The notes under the pieces were generated by a model, which was given only the letters and a program-made list of their open reading frames with translations, was not told the DNA's origin and did no database searches. From CAIKOD01 sp035543455 (GTDB lineage: Archaea; Halobacteriota; Methanomicrobia; Methanomicrobiales; Methanospirillaceae), in the NCBI GenBank assembly GCA_035543455.1, contig DATKKE010000036.1, positions 1 through 30,137 on the forward strand: DNA of 30,137 bases, read 5' to 3'. A program made the translations under genes and the position numbers. Positions 7,639 to 14,596 of this stretch are shown in pieces (position 1 is the stretch's first letter; the number at the start of each line of letters is the position of its first letter).

Positions 7639-8625
7639 ATGACGGTGTCGATACATGTCCAGAATTTAACCCGGCGTTTCAACAATCTGGTCGCCGTGGA
7701 TAACATCTCATTCGATATTTTACAGGGGGAAATTTTCGGACTCCTGGGACCCAATGGCGCGGGGAAAACGACTACCCTCTCGATGCTCTCGACGATGCTC
7801 AGGCCCACCTCCGGTTCGGCGACGATCAATGGCATAGATGTTGAACATGATGAGGACGGGGTCAGGAAATCTATAGGCATCGTATTCCAGGATCAGAGCC
7901 TCGACGAGGAACTGACTGCCTGGGAGAACATGGATTTTCATGGCCGGCTGTATCGCATCCCAAAGGAGACCCGGAACCTGCGGATCACCGAGCTCCTCAG
8001 GCTTGTTGAACTCGAAGACCGGAAAGACGATATTGTCAAGACATTTTCCGGAGGAATGCGGAGGCGCCTCGAGATCGCCCGCGGCCTCCTCCACCACCCC
8101 TCGGTCCTGTTTCTTGATGAGCCGACACTCGGTCTCGACCCGCAGACCCGCAACCATCTGTGGCAGTATATTGCCACGCTGGCCCGTGAAAAAGGGATCA
8201 CCATCATTATTACGACCCATTATATGGAAGAAGCAGACCGGCTCTGTAACCGCGTTGCGATCATCGACCATGGGAGGATAATCGCGATGGATACCCCTGC
8301 AAAACTCAAGGACGGGATCGGGGGAGACGTGGTTGCCATCGATTCACCGGACCCTGATAACGTCGCATCAACCCTTTCCGGATCGCAGATCGGGAAGATC
8401 GAACGGTATGATGGAAGAGTGAACGTCAGCCTGGAGAACGCGGAGCAGCATATCAGCGAGATCGTCATTCTTCTTTCGGACAACAATATTCCCATCGAAT
8501 CGATTGCCATCCACAAGCCGACCCTCGAGGACGTCTTTCTCTCCTTTACCGGAAAAACGATCCGGGACCAGGATGCGGACAACAAGGAGAACATGCGCCG
8601 GTACCAGAAGATGAGGAGGCACTGA
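7639..8625 (+). CDS. ABC transporter ATP-binding protein, DrrA type
   Basis: The product is 328 residues long. The nucleotide-binding domain is complete: Walker A GPNGAGKTT (37-45), Q-loop in IVFQDQSL (81-88), signature SGGMRRR (137-143), Walker B VLFLDEP (156-162) and switch His194 in TTHYMEEAD. After residue 220 comes a C-terminal domain of about 100 residues ending in ALED-type sequence (KPTLEDVFLSFTGK), as in daunorubicin-resistance DrrA and related ATPases of ABC-2 exporters. It powers export of an unknown hydrophobic substrate through the permease encoded 2 nt downstream. Drug resistance cannot be inferred for a methanogen; lipid or glycan export is equally possible. Confidence 0.93.
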   Translation: MTVSIHVQNLTRRFNNLVAVDNISFDILQGEIFGLLGPNGAGKTTTLSMLSTMLRPTSGSATINGIDVEHDEDGVRKSIGIVFQDQSLDEELTAWENMDFHGRLYRIPKETRNLRITELLRLVELEDRKDDIVKTFSGGMRRRLEIARGLLHHPSVLFLDEPTLGLDPQTRNHLWQYIATLAREKGITIIITTHYMEEADRLCNRVAIIDHGRIIAMDTPAKLKDGIGGDVVAIDSPDPDNVASTLSGSQIGKIERYDGRVNVSLENAEQHISEIVILLSDNNIPIESIAIHKPTLEDVFLSFTGKTIRDQDADNKENMRRYQKMRRH

Positions 8626-8627
8626 CC

Positions 8628-9377
8628 ATGGATATCATATATACAATCTGGCTTCGGAACATGAAGCGGTACATACGGTCTAAAAGCCGGATCATAGGGA
8701 GTGTCAGCATGCCCCTCTTCTTCCTGCTCTTTCTTGGTTTCGGTCTCAATTCTGTCGTGCAGATACCAGGGCTTGGCGGGAACTATATCGTGTTCCTGAT
8801 CCCCGGCATGGTGGCGATGAGCGTGCTTTTCACGTCGGTGTTCTCAGGAATCCAGATTATCTGGGACAAACAGTTCGGTTTCTTGAAAGAAACCCTCGTC
8901 GCACCGGTATCGCGGCTTGAGATAATGCTGGGACAGACAGCCGGCGGGGCGACGACCGCTGTCATCCAGGGCTTCATAATCCTCGTCCTCTCGGTGTTAA
9001 TAGGACTCCGGATTTCAAACATAGGGGGGTTTCTCCTCGCGCTTGGGTTCATGGTGCTTATCGGTGTAGCCTTTACGGCCTTCGGTATCGCCATTGCTTC
9101 GAGAATGGACGATATGACCGGATTCCAGCTCATCATGAATTTTGTTGTTTTTCCGATATTCGGTCTCTCGGGGGCGCTCTTTCCCATAAGTTCGCTACCG
9201 TCGTGGCTGGTCCCCGTTACCATGATAGATCCGCTGACCTACGGGGTGGAAGGGATCCGCTATGGCCTGACCGGGATATCCCAGATTAATCCGTTTGTCT
9301 GTTTCCTGGTCCTTGGGTGTTTCACGGCGGCGATGGTTATTTTCGGAGCATTCCTTTTCAGGAAGATCAAGATATAG
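8628..9377 (+). CDS. ABC-2 type permease, DrrB type
   Basis: This 249-residue protein with six predicted membrane helices is the membrane partner of the upstream ATPase. Helices are visible near 23-43, 55-80, 100-125, 133-160, 165-190 and 222-245. The family phrases FLKETLVAPVSR (cytoplasmic coupling region) and FPIFGLSGALFPISSLP (ABC-2 signature, about 175-191) are present, followed by IDPLTYGVEGIRYGL. It starts 2 nt after the ATPase stop with GAGGAGG in front, so the two genes are surely co-transcribed. The stop lies 3 nt from the stop of a convergent small gene. Confidence 0.93.
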   Translation: MDIIYTIWLRNMKRYIRSKSRIIGSVSMPLFFLLFLGFGLNSVVQIPGLGGNYIVFLIPGMVAMSVLFTSVFSGIQIIWDKQFGFLKETLVAPVSRLEIMLGQTAGGATTAVIQGFIILVLSVLIGLRISNIGGFLLALGFMVLIGVAFTAFGIAIASRMDDMTGFQLIMNFVVFPIFGLSGALFPISSLPSWLVPVTMIDPLTYGVEGIRYGLTGISQINPFVCFLVLGCFTAAMVIFGAFLFRKIKI

Positions 9378-9380
9378 ATA

Positions 9381-9593
9381 TCAGAAAACAGCATTAACGA
9401 ATCCGGCTTTTCCTGTTATTTTCCAGATCCCGGATGGATCGGGCTTGCTGTGATACATATCCCCCGTAAATCCCCATAGAACAGGGGCGGGTCTTAGAGG
9501 ATTCCGGGTACTAATATTTTTTAAGACAGTCGTCATTGTCAGCATCGAAAAGAACATAATACCTACGATTACGGCGAGGATCCTCCTGGCCAT
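9381..9593 (-). CDS. small membrane or exported protein, unknown
   Basis: The 70-residue frame begins MARRILAVIVGIMFF, with a hydrophobic segment (about 4-24) that could be a signal anchor after a basic start. The remainder is polar with no motif I recognise. Its stop is 3 nt from the permease stop in convergent orientation, a tight packing typical of real genes. No good Shine-Dalgarno precedes the ATG. Function unknown; it may still be spurious. Confidence 0.45.
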   Translation of the reverse strand: MARRILAVIVGIMFFSMLTMTTVLKNISTRNPLRPAPVLWGFTGDMYHSKPDPSGIWKITGKAGFVNAVF

Positions 9594-9637
9594 GGAATAT
9601 TATTACACCAGACTGAATGCTGAACGCAACTCAAAGT

Positions 9638-9669
9638 CTTTTACTATTCCTAATCCTATAGTACTAGGC
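9638..9669 (+). promoter_or_regulatory. putative promoter of tRNA-Leu
   Basis: A T/A-rich TTTACTAT element (9640-9647) lies about 27 nt before the mature tRNA 5' end, the normal archaeal TATA-box distance. The tRNA appears to be transcribed alone. Confidence 0.4.
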
Positions 9670-9754
9670 GCGAGGGTAGCTAAGCCTGGCCAACAGCGCC
9701 GGACTTAAGATCCGGTCCCGAAGGGGTCCATGGGTTCGAATCCCATCCCTCGCA
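9670..9754 (+). tRNA. tRNA-Leu(UAA)
   Basis: The cloverleaf is complete. Acceptor GCGAGGG (9670-9676) pairs with CCCTCGC (9747-9753) and the discriminator is A9754. The anticodon stem CCGGA/TCCGG encloses loop CTTAAGA with anticodon TAA at 9706-9708. A long variable arm (TCCCGAAGGGGT) marks a class II tRNA, and the T-loop is GGTTCGAATCC. It reads UUA leucine codons. There is no encoded CCA, as is common in archaea, and no intron. Short T-rich sequence follows and may terminate it. Confidence 0.97.
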
Positions 9755-9885
9755 TTTTGATTTTGTGAGATTTGCAAATACGTAAAAAATCTGCTATAAC
9801 CCTGAAATGCCCAAAAAAATGCCAGTCAGTATAATGTACGCTTGTACCAGCGGTTATTATTCCCTGCCTAATCTTGAAAAATTGG

Positions 9886-10305
9886 TTATTTTTGATAACC
9901 AGACTCTCTGGCAAAAACAACCGGGAAGGGAATTGCTATCAGGTCTCCAAGAATAAATGTCGCGAAAACTACTGCCATAATGACGGCATATCCAGGGAAC
10001 TGATGTAATACAAGAAGCGGTGCTGCGACAGCGATGAACCAGATCAGTTTATACAGGATTTCGAGTAAAAGCACCGGGGCAAATTTCAGAGGAGACCTGA
10101 GACCGAGAATGGATACAAGTGCAAATGCAAGGAATACGCTGCCGGCCACTCCAAAAGTTATCGGGTCCTCTGGCGGGAGTCCCATCATTTTTATCATCGT
10201 ACCTGGCATGAGAAGGTATCCAAGCCCAATTGCGCCTGATACAATCAGGGTATAGGCATACATAATTTTCAGCCATGTCCATCGGATTTTCACTTCTTCG
10301 GGCAT
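9886..10305 (-). CDS. four-helix integral membrane protein, unknown
   Basis: The 139-residue protein is strongly hydrophobic with four predicted helices (about 12-34, 48-67, 74-98, 104-128) and a short basic N-terminus, so both ends are probably cytoplasmic. GGAG lies about 10 nt before the ATG. There are no charged catalytic motifs, no cysteines and no recognisable family signature. It resembles generic small DUF membrane proteins. It stands alone between tRNA-Leu and a long gene-free stretch. Confidence 0.75.
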   Translation of the reverse strand: MPEEVKIRWTWLKIMYAYTLIVSGAIGLGYLLMPGTMIKMMGLPPEDPITFGVAGSVFLAFALVSILGLRSPLKFAPVLLLEILYKLIWFIAVAAPLLVLHQFPGYAVIMAVVFATFILGDLIAIPFPVVFARESGYQK

Positions 10306-10580
10306 CTTTCTCTCTCCTTCTGTGTTAAATAATTATCATTGATCCGGCTGCAATCTCCCATTAAGAATTGAGTGGGATCAATCCTACATTCACATTTCAA
10401 CGGAAAAAGTTTCCCGGATATAATAATGGTAATACTGACACTTCTCCACTCTCAGTTTGCCGGGGGCCCCGGACCTTGAACACGGATTGACAGGAGGGTT
10501 GAGATACTCCTGCTCGGACTTATAAAGGATCAATAAAAATCTGAAAACCTATAGAGTGACCATAGAAACAACAAATTAAA

Positions 10581-10589
10581 TATATATAG
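10581..10589 (+). promoter_or_regulatory. strong TATA box without a downstream protein gene
   Basis: TATATATAG preceded by AATTAAA is the best TATA-box match in this region. Its centre lies about 26 nt before 10611, where a stem-loop begins. The only start codon in reach is an ATG at 10614 opening a 16-codon frame. Confidence 0.55.
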
Positions 10590-10609
10590 CCAAAGAATAA
10601 AGTCAATCT

Positions 10610-10781
10610 GAGGATGAACTATCACCCGTCCTCACCACTGTCAGAACAGCACAATACTATTTGATGCATTCCAGAGGGGCTCCAACCCCTCAAACTCTCA
10701 ACTCTCTGATTTAGTATTTCTTCAATTCGGTGAAGGCCCCAGTACCAATATGCATGATGACTGGTATCCGGATGTTTTTTT
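10610..10781 (+). ncRNA. candidate orphan small RNA
   Basis: Starting at the position expected from the TATA box is a stem GAGGAT/GTCCTC (10610-10615 with 10628-10633, one G-U pair). A second perfect 6-bp stem GAGGGG/CCCCTC follows (10674-10679 with 10686-10691, 6-nt loop), and then a T7 run (10775-10781) that could terminate it. No known RNA family is recognised, and a C/D-box reading was not convincing. Transcription, ends and function are inferred from these signals only. A leaderless 16-residue frame from 10614 is an alternative reading. Confidence 0.35.
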
Positions 10782-11110
10782 AATTCCGGGTCCTCTAATC
10801 ATCCAGTTATTGGCAAAGATTTTGGGATAGGAGTGGGACCTTACCCTTTTAGAAATACCATTATGTTTTTTCTTAGGACCTGACCAGGGGTTCCAAGAGG
10901 TTAAAAGCCAAAATTTCAGCATCATCCAGGAGCACTGATTACTCTTTCCTCCGCATCGGGGAAGATTTTCATTGCCCGGAAAAAAGAATAAGGGTATAGC
11001 GCCATTTTAACTACCAGCTCATTAAGGAATTTACGAGAGAAAAAATAGCCAGAGTATTGTTCCAAAATTCAGATCAAAAAAGTGTTCCTGATAATGGACA
11101 GAAAATACTG

Positions 11111-11245
11111 ACGCTCCAGGGGCTTCGCCCCGCCGCTGTGGCGCCCCGGTGGCGATGACGTTATATTACCAGGATCAGCGTCATGGTACTACAGAAGAAT
11201 CGCATGCGCCCCCGCCCCAAAGGGGGGGGCAGGGCTGGCGCAGGG
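11111..11245. repeat. GC-rich hairpin cluster
   Basis: Inside AT-rich non-coding DNA sit several strong stems: GGGGC-TTC-GCCCC (11119-11131), ATGACG/CGTCAT (11155-11160 with 11179-11184, enclosing an AT-rich loop), and GCCCC-AAA-GGGGG (11214 on) within a run of eight G. The composition differs sharply from the flanks. It could be a dispersed intergenic repeat of REP or MITE type, or a structured RNA. No second copy was noticed in this window. Confidence 0.45.
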
Positions 11246-11348
11246 GGGGTCCATCAGAGTAAGAAATTAGTCACTGAAATGTGACTATACCCAGAATAAT
11301 TCTTGGACAGGCTGCGTACCTGCACCGGGAAAACTTTGGAAAACTCTG

Positions 11349-11651
11349 CTATCCGGTCTCTTCTGTTTCCTCTGCCTCATGTTCTTTTTCAATCTCTTCG
11401 GAAGCAGGCGGCGTTCTGTAAACCATCCACATGAATCCTGCAATGCTGATAATTAAAAGTGCCGCAAGGAGGACGGCGCTGAATATATTTTCCCTGAAAT
11501 CCAGAGTAACAGGGACATTCATGCCAAAGGAAATGTTAATGAACCCGATTCCCAGGGTGAATATGAAAAATATGATAAATGCGACGACGACACCAAGGAG
11601 GGCTGCAGCAAAAAGTCTCAACGCGCTGGGATTCTGGTTGGTTTCAGCCAT
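11349..11651 (-). CDS. two-helix small membrane protein, unknown
   Basis: The product has 100 residues with two hydrophobic helices (about 12-42 and 57-78, LLAALLIISIAGFMWMVY). Its C-terminal tail is acidic and rich in Glu (EEIEKEHEAEETEET), probably cytoplasmic. The ATG at 11651 is chosen because a minus-strand TATATATTAA (11671-11680) is centred about 25 nt upstream, giving an almost leaderless transcript; an ATG at 11660 would add three residues. No family is recognised. It is divergent from the zinc-ribbon/flavodoxin pair. Confidence 0.7.
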   Translation of the reverse strand: MAETNQNPSALRLFAAALLGVVVAFIIFFIFTLGIGFINISFGMNVPVTLDFRENIFSAVLLAALLIISIAGFMWMVYRTPPASEEIEKEHEAEETEETG

Positions 11652-11773
11652 GAAAATCATATTTTACGCATTAATATATAGTAATTCGCATTTTCAGACG
11701 ATCCCATCCGCCTCTCATCGTTCATCCGGGGAACATACCCATACTTTTATTCCTATCGTCACGAGTATAATCC

Positions 11774-12124
11774 ATGGAACGTTTCATATCGGCAAAGTAC
11801 CGCGCTCCCTGCTACCACTGTAACGAAGAGGCGGACCAAATCATAACCGCGGTCCCGAATGTTGCTCAGGTCGTCTGCGACAACTGCCGGGCAACAAGAG
11901 CGTATATCCCGGTTATCGAAGATGTGTCCCCGGAAACGGATTATATTAAACCGGGTTGTTACGATCTATGGAAGCTGGAAGAGCCGGCGACCTGTCGGAA
12001 CTGCGGTGTACACAGCATTCATGATATCACCATCGGATGCAGGAATTTTACGGTACGGTGCAGAAGCTGTGGTTTCACCCACCTGTACCGGTTCAACCTT
12101 GAATACATGGGAGAAGACGGGTGA
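11774..12124 (+). CDS. double zinc-ribbon protein
   Basis: This 116-residue soluble protein contains four CxxC pairs (C13/C16, C35/C38, C74/C77, C96/C99) forming two zinc-ribbon units joined by an acidic linker with several aromatic residues. A further C89 lies between the last pairs. Zinc binding is a safe inference; DNA, RNA or protein as the partner cannot be decided. The ATG lies about 26 nt after a TATA-like CTTTTAT (11744-11750), suggesting a leaderless message. The next gene, a flavodoxin, follows within 53 nt and is probably co-transcribed. Confidence 0.75.
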   Translation: MERFISAKYRAPCYHCNEEADQIITAVPNVAQVVCDNCRATRAYIPVIEDVSPETDYIKPGCYDLWKLEEPATCRNCGVHSIHDITIGCRNFTVRCRSCGFTHLYRFNLEYMGEDG

Positions 12125-12177
12125 ACCATGAACTGGTTAAGGTCTGCTTCAGGAACGGGGTTTTTGAGGAATGCAGT

Positions 12178-12660
12178 ATGAAACCGGCCATCATATTTTA
12201 TTCATATTCGGGAATTACACGAAGAATAGCAGAAAAAATCCAGAAAGAATGCGGTGGAGACCTGATTGAGGTCCGATCGAAGGAGAACTACAGCGCAATT
12301 ACCGCCTATACCGTCGGATGTCTAAGGGCGAGAAGGGAAAGTGGAGACCCGATCATACCAGAACGTATCGATGTTTCAGGTTATGATATCCTCGTTATCG
12401 GGACCCCGGTCTGGGCGTGGAAACCGTCGCCCGCAATCAACGCTGCAATAAAGGCAATCCACGGAAGCGAGGGAAAATCCGCAGTTATATACGCCACCTG
12501 CGGCAGCCAGGCCGGGGATACGCTTGCGGTGATGAAGAAGGCCCTCGCAGCCAGAAATATCCAGGTAACCGGGGAATGCAGCTTTACACGACGTGAAACG
12601 CTTGATGAAAGCAGGATAAAGTCGCTGATAACCATGATAAAATCGTTGGATCCGGTATAA
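12178..12660 (+). CDS. flavodoxin family protein
   Basis: The 160-residue protein begins KPAIIFYSYSGITRRIAEKI, the FMN-phosphate loop of flavodoxins. It continues with DILVIGTPVWAWKPSPAI (about 70-87, the loop that stacks on the flavin) and AVIYATCGSQAGDTL (102-116, third FMN contact). It is a likely FMN electron carrier or flavoprotein quinone/thiol reductase of the cytoplasm; the exact partner is unknown. The ATG at 12178 has GAGGA 8 nt upstream and is preferred to a GTG at 12121, which would add 19 residues without flavodoxin character and overlap the upstream stop (GTGA). Confidence 0.88.
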   Translation: MKPAIIFYSYSGITRRIAEKIQKECGGDLIEVRSKENYSAITAYTVGCLRARRESGDPIIPERIDVSGYDILVIGTPVWAWKPSPAINAAIKAIHGSEGKSAVIYATCGSQAGDTLAVMKKALAARNIQVTGECSFTRRETLDESRIKSLITMIKSLDPV

Positions 12661-12753
12661 TTCCTTTTCGACGTCAATATACTGTGGTTTTTTGGCTATT
12701 ACCCAAATAACCGGATCTCTTCAATGTTCCGATAATTTTATGGGTCCTCAGTA

Positions 12754-12918
12754 ATGTTCCTCCCGGCGTGCCCTGTTCAAGCTATGTACGACATGATCCC
12801 AAAGACCGATCGGGATCGAGAATCTCCGGGGAAAATTCTGCTCTTTCTTCATCGGAACGGCCCCGGTCAGATGAAATCCGGGGCAGGATTGTTACCGGAC
12901 AGAAACGTTCATATCTGA
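12754..12918 (+). CDS. doubtful 54-residue open frame
   Basis: An ATG at 12754 opens 54 codons ending in TGA at 12916-12918. The product is rich in Pro, Arg and Met with one possible hydrophobic patch (KILLFLH). A TATA-like GATAATTTTA lies about 20 nt upstream, slightly too close, and there is no Shine-Dalgarno. It ends 21 nt before the next small gene. No family is recognised; it is listed only because the interval otherwise lacks a gene. Confidence 0.2.
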   Translation: MFLPACPVQAMYDMIPKTDRDRESPGKILLFLHRNGPGQMKSGAGLLPDRNVHI

Positions 12919-12939
12919 TCATTCGCCAGAAGAGACACT

Positions 12940-13137
12940 ATGTACGATATAACCAGTGCAAAAAAAATGGAAAACGGTGTGGTTGTTTTCTACCAGGGAA
13001 AAGAAGTGACCGAATACGACTCCTTCAATTACCAGGAACTCATTGATTTGAAGATCAATGCCCTCGACCTGATCGAGCATCCGAATATGTACAGCGTCGA
13101 TATAGAGGTCCATAAGATTTACATGAAAGATATCTGA
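12940..13137 (+). CDS. 65-residue protein, unknown
   Basis: The frame encodes a 65-residue acidic protein without cysteines, signal peptide or membrane segment. The first half reads as two beta strands (NGVVVFYQGKEV), then a helix (YQELIDLKINALDLIEH), then a strand (VDIEVHKIYM). This regular pattern is typical of a small folded domain and supports a real gene. AGAAGAG before the ATG could serve as a weak Shine-Dalgarno. No family is recognised. It stands alone between the flavodoxin and HNH genes on the same strand. Confidence 0.6.
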   Translation: MYDITSAKKMENGVVVFYQGKEVTEYDSFNYQELIDLKINALDLIEHPNMYSVDIEVHKIYMKDI

Positions 13138-13353
13138 TCATTCCAACATTTTTAACGAGTAGTGTTTCTGTTGAACGACATCCCATTGGATCCAGAAAGA
13201 CGGTGAATACCAGATATCCTGGAGATTAGTAAAGGGTTCCTTTCGAGACCCGGTAACGAAATCCCTGGCAGGTTGATCGTCTTGCTATATCGCCAGATGG
13301 CAGGAGCCATCAGACTTAGATCGATTCCAAACCCACACCAAGAAGAGGAATTC

Positions 13354-13788
13354 ATGAAAGACTATCAGATCTCCTTCGATCGGTTTAACCCCGCTCTTCC
13401 TCCACGGTGCAATAACAGGGTTGCTTTGAACGGGTTCGTTAAAAACTGCTTTTTCTGCCCGTACGCACTACATAAGAAGGATATCGTATCCTGCAGCGTG
13501 AAAGGCAGGAAGATCACGACCATTGAAAAATACTCGCTCAGAGCGTGGAAAGAACTCCGGGACCAGATTCTTACCCGTGACGGTCACGCCTGTGTAATCT
13601 GTAATGACACAGAAGTTCTGCATATCCACCATATCGACGACGACAATACCCATGACGAGCCGGATAACCTCGTCACACTCTGCTCGTATTGCCACGCCCG
13701 TGCCCACGTTGAGCTGAAAAAGACCGGAGGCCGGAACAGGGTGATACAGGTCATCGAATATTGCCGGAAAGAGCGAACCCGGAGCTGA
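13354..13788 (+). CDS. HNH endonuclease domain protein
   Basis: The 144-residue protein has an N-terminal part with C32-x2-C35 and C47. Its HNH module has C80-x2-C83, the beta-beta-alpha core H90-I-H92-H93-I-D, N105 in PDNLVTLC, and C110-x2-C113-H114. The two CxxC pairs bind a structural zinc, and H92/H93, N105 and H114 are candidates for the metal-dependent nuclease site. HNH proteins cut DNA in many contexts (restriction, mobile introns, repair), and the context here gives no hint. The ATG at 13354 follows AGAGGAATTC and is preferred to an in-frame start at 13273. No methyltransferase, integrase or phage gene is nearby. Confidence 0.85.
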   Translation: MKDYQISFDRFNPALPPRCNNRVALNGFVKNCFFCPYALHKKDIVSCSVKGRKITTIEKYSLRAWKELRDQILTRDGHACVICNDTEVLHIHHIDDDNTHDEPDNLVTLCSYCHARAHVELKKTGGRNRVIQVIEYCRKERTRS

Positions 13789-13806
13789 TGGAGAAGGGAA
13801 AACCGG

Positions 13807-14529
13807 CTAATTATTTGTGTAATTGCGGACGATGAACCTCCCGACGAGCCATGATATGAGGACTGCGATATAGAGCGTCTCTATGATCATCTCGAACATC
13901 ATCACCATGCGGGCCGTTGACGTCCCCGCACTGACGCTATAATTCCCGGTTGTTGTCAGCACGGAAAAACTGTAGCCTATATAATCCGAAAGATGGTTCT
14001 GGGTATTTGCGCCAATAAGCCCGGTGTTAAAGGAACCAGGGGATACGGTTTCCAGGGCGATGATCCCAAATGCCCAGGTGATCCCGATGAGGAAATACAC
14101 CGACAGGGCACCGGCAATGGTATCGAGGGTGATATACAGCTCCCGGATGACCCCGGAAAAAATAACTATTGCAACGAAAGCAAAGAAAACCAGGGCAACG
14201 ATTACTGAATTATGGTAATATTTCGTTAAACCGCTTATGTAATACAATACGTCGGGTATGACGGCTGTCAGGGCCAGGATAAAACCAATTGCCAGGGTTG
14301 TACGGTGATCGCTGATCGCGTGAACTGCGAAAATCAGCACAACAATGATGAGGACATCGATAAAGACCTGGGCAACGGAATTATCGGATAAGAGAGGTAA
14401 AAGGATTAGAAAAAAAATGATTGCAATAAAATTGAAGGTATACTTATGGTGATAGCGCCATGAGAGGAGATGGACCAGTCCGGCCTTTATCGGTGTTCTG
14501 TGATTAATCGTTGCAGGACCTGGAATCAT
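13807..14529 (-). CDS. ion channel (Ion_trans_2-like) with atypical filter
   Basis: The 240-residue membrane protein has about six helices (33-48, 55-72, 78-98, 108-128, 137-159, 205-232). Between the last two is a pore helix and loop, SDYIGYSFSVLTTTGNYSVS, arranged as in potassium channels. The loop should read T-x-G-Y-G but reads TTTGNYS (192-198). It keeps the threonines and first glycine but lacks GYG, so K+ selectivity is doubtful; a weakly selective cation channel is possible. No cytoplasmic TrkA/RCK domain is attached. The ATG lies about 29 nt from a minus-strand AATTTATAATT, suggesting a leaderless message. It is divergent from the metallopeptidase gene. Confidence 0.8.
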   Translation of the reverse strand: MIPGPATINHRTPIKAGLVHLLSWRYHHKYTFNFIAIIFFLILLPLLSDNSVAQVFIDVLIIVVLIFAVHAISDHRTTLAIGFILALTAVIPDVLYYISGLTKYYHNSVIVALVFFAFVAIVIFSGVIRELYITLDTIAGALSVYFLIGITWAFGIIALETVSPGSFNTGLIGANTQNHLSDYIGYSFSVLTTTGNYSVSAGTSTARMVMMFEMIIETLYIAVLISWLVGRFIVRNYTNN

Positions 14530-14552
14530 GAAAAATCACACTGCTTCCGGCA

Positions 14553-14570
14553 AATTATAAATTTATATAA
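14553..14570. promoter_or_regulatory. divergent AT-rich promoter island
   Basis: AAATTATAAATTTATATAA carries a TATA box for each direction. TTTATATAA (14562-14570) is centred about 30 nt before the metallopeptidase ATG. The minus-strand AATTTATAATT is about 29 nt before the channel ATG. Both messages would have almost no leader. Confidence 0.6.
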
Positions 14571-14596
14571 CAAATCAAACGTTAATAGTTGTTGGC

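Larger units (their letters stand above)
10306..11348. other. about 1 kb without a convincing gene
   Basis: No complete gene can be supported here. The stretch holds a strong TATA box followed by a hairpin-rich candidate RNA (10581-10781) and a GC-rich hairpin cluster (11111-11245), each described separately. Two minus-strand frames are tandem and overlapping: 10922-11065 (47 residues, no ATG at its start) and 10722-10925 (67 residues beginning MMLKFWLLTSWNPW). They look weakly protein-like but match nothing I know and have no Shine-Dalgarno. They may be decayed coding sequence. The run downstream of a tRNA gene is a usual place for element insertion and loss. Confidence 0.5.

Noticed and set aside
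9670..9754. tRNA-Leu as an integration site of a mobile element
   Set aside because: No integrase was seen and no second copy of the tRNA 3' end was noticed in the downstream DNA.
10610..10660. C/D-box guide RNA
   Set aside because: The GGATGAA and CTG-like elements deviate from RTGATGA/CTGA and the spacing does not fit; a generic hairpin RNA is the more cautious reading.
10722..10925. 67-residue minus-strand frame in the long gene-free stretch
   Set aside because: No Shine-Dalgarno, no family and odd composition; kept only as possible decayed sequence in the description of the interval.
12768..13046. 92-codon plus-strand frame
   Set aside because: It overlaps the 65-residue gene at 12940 in another frame and is rich in Arg and Ser without pattern.
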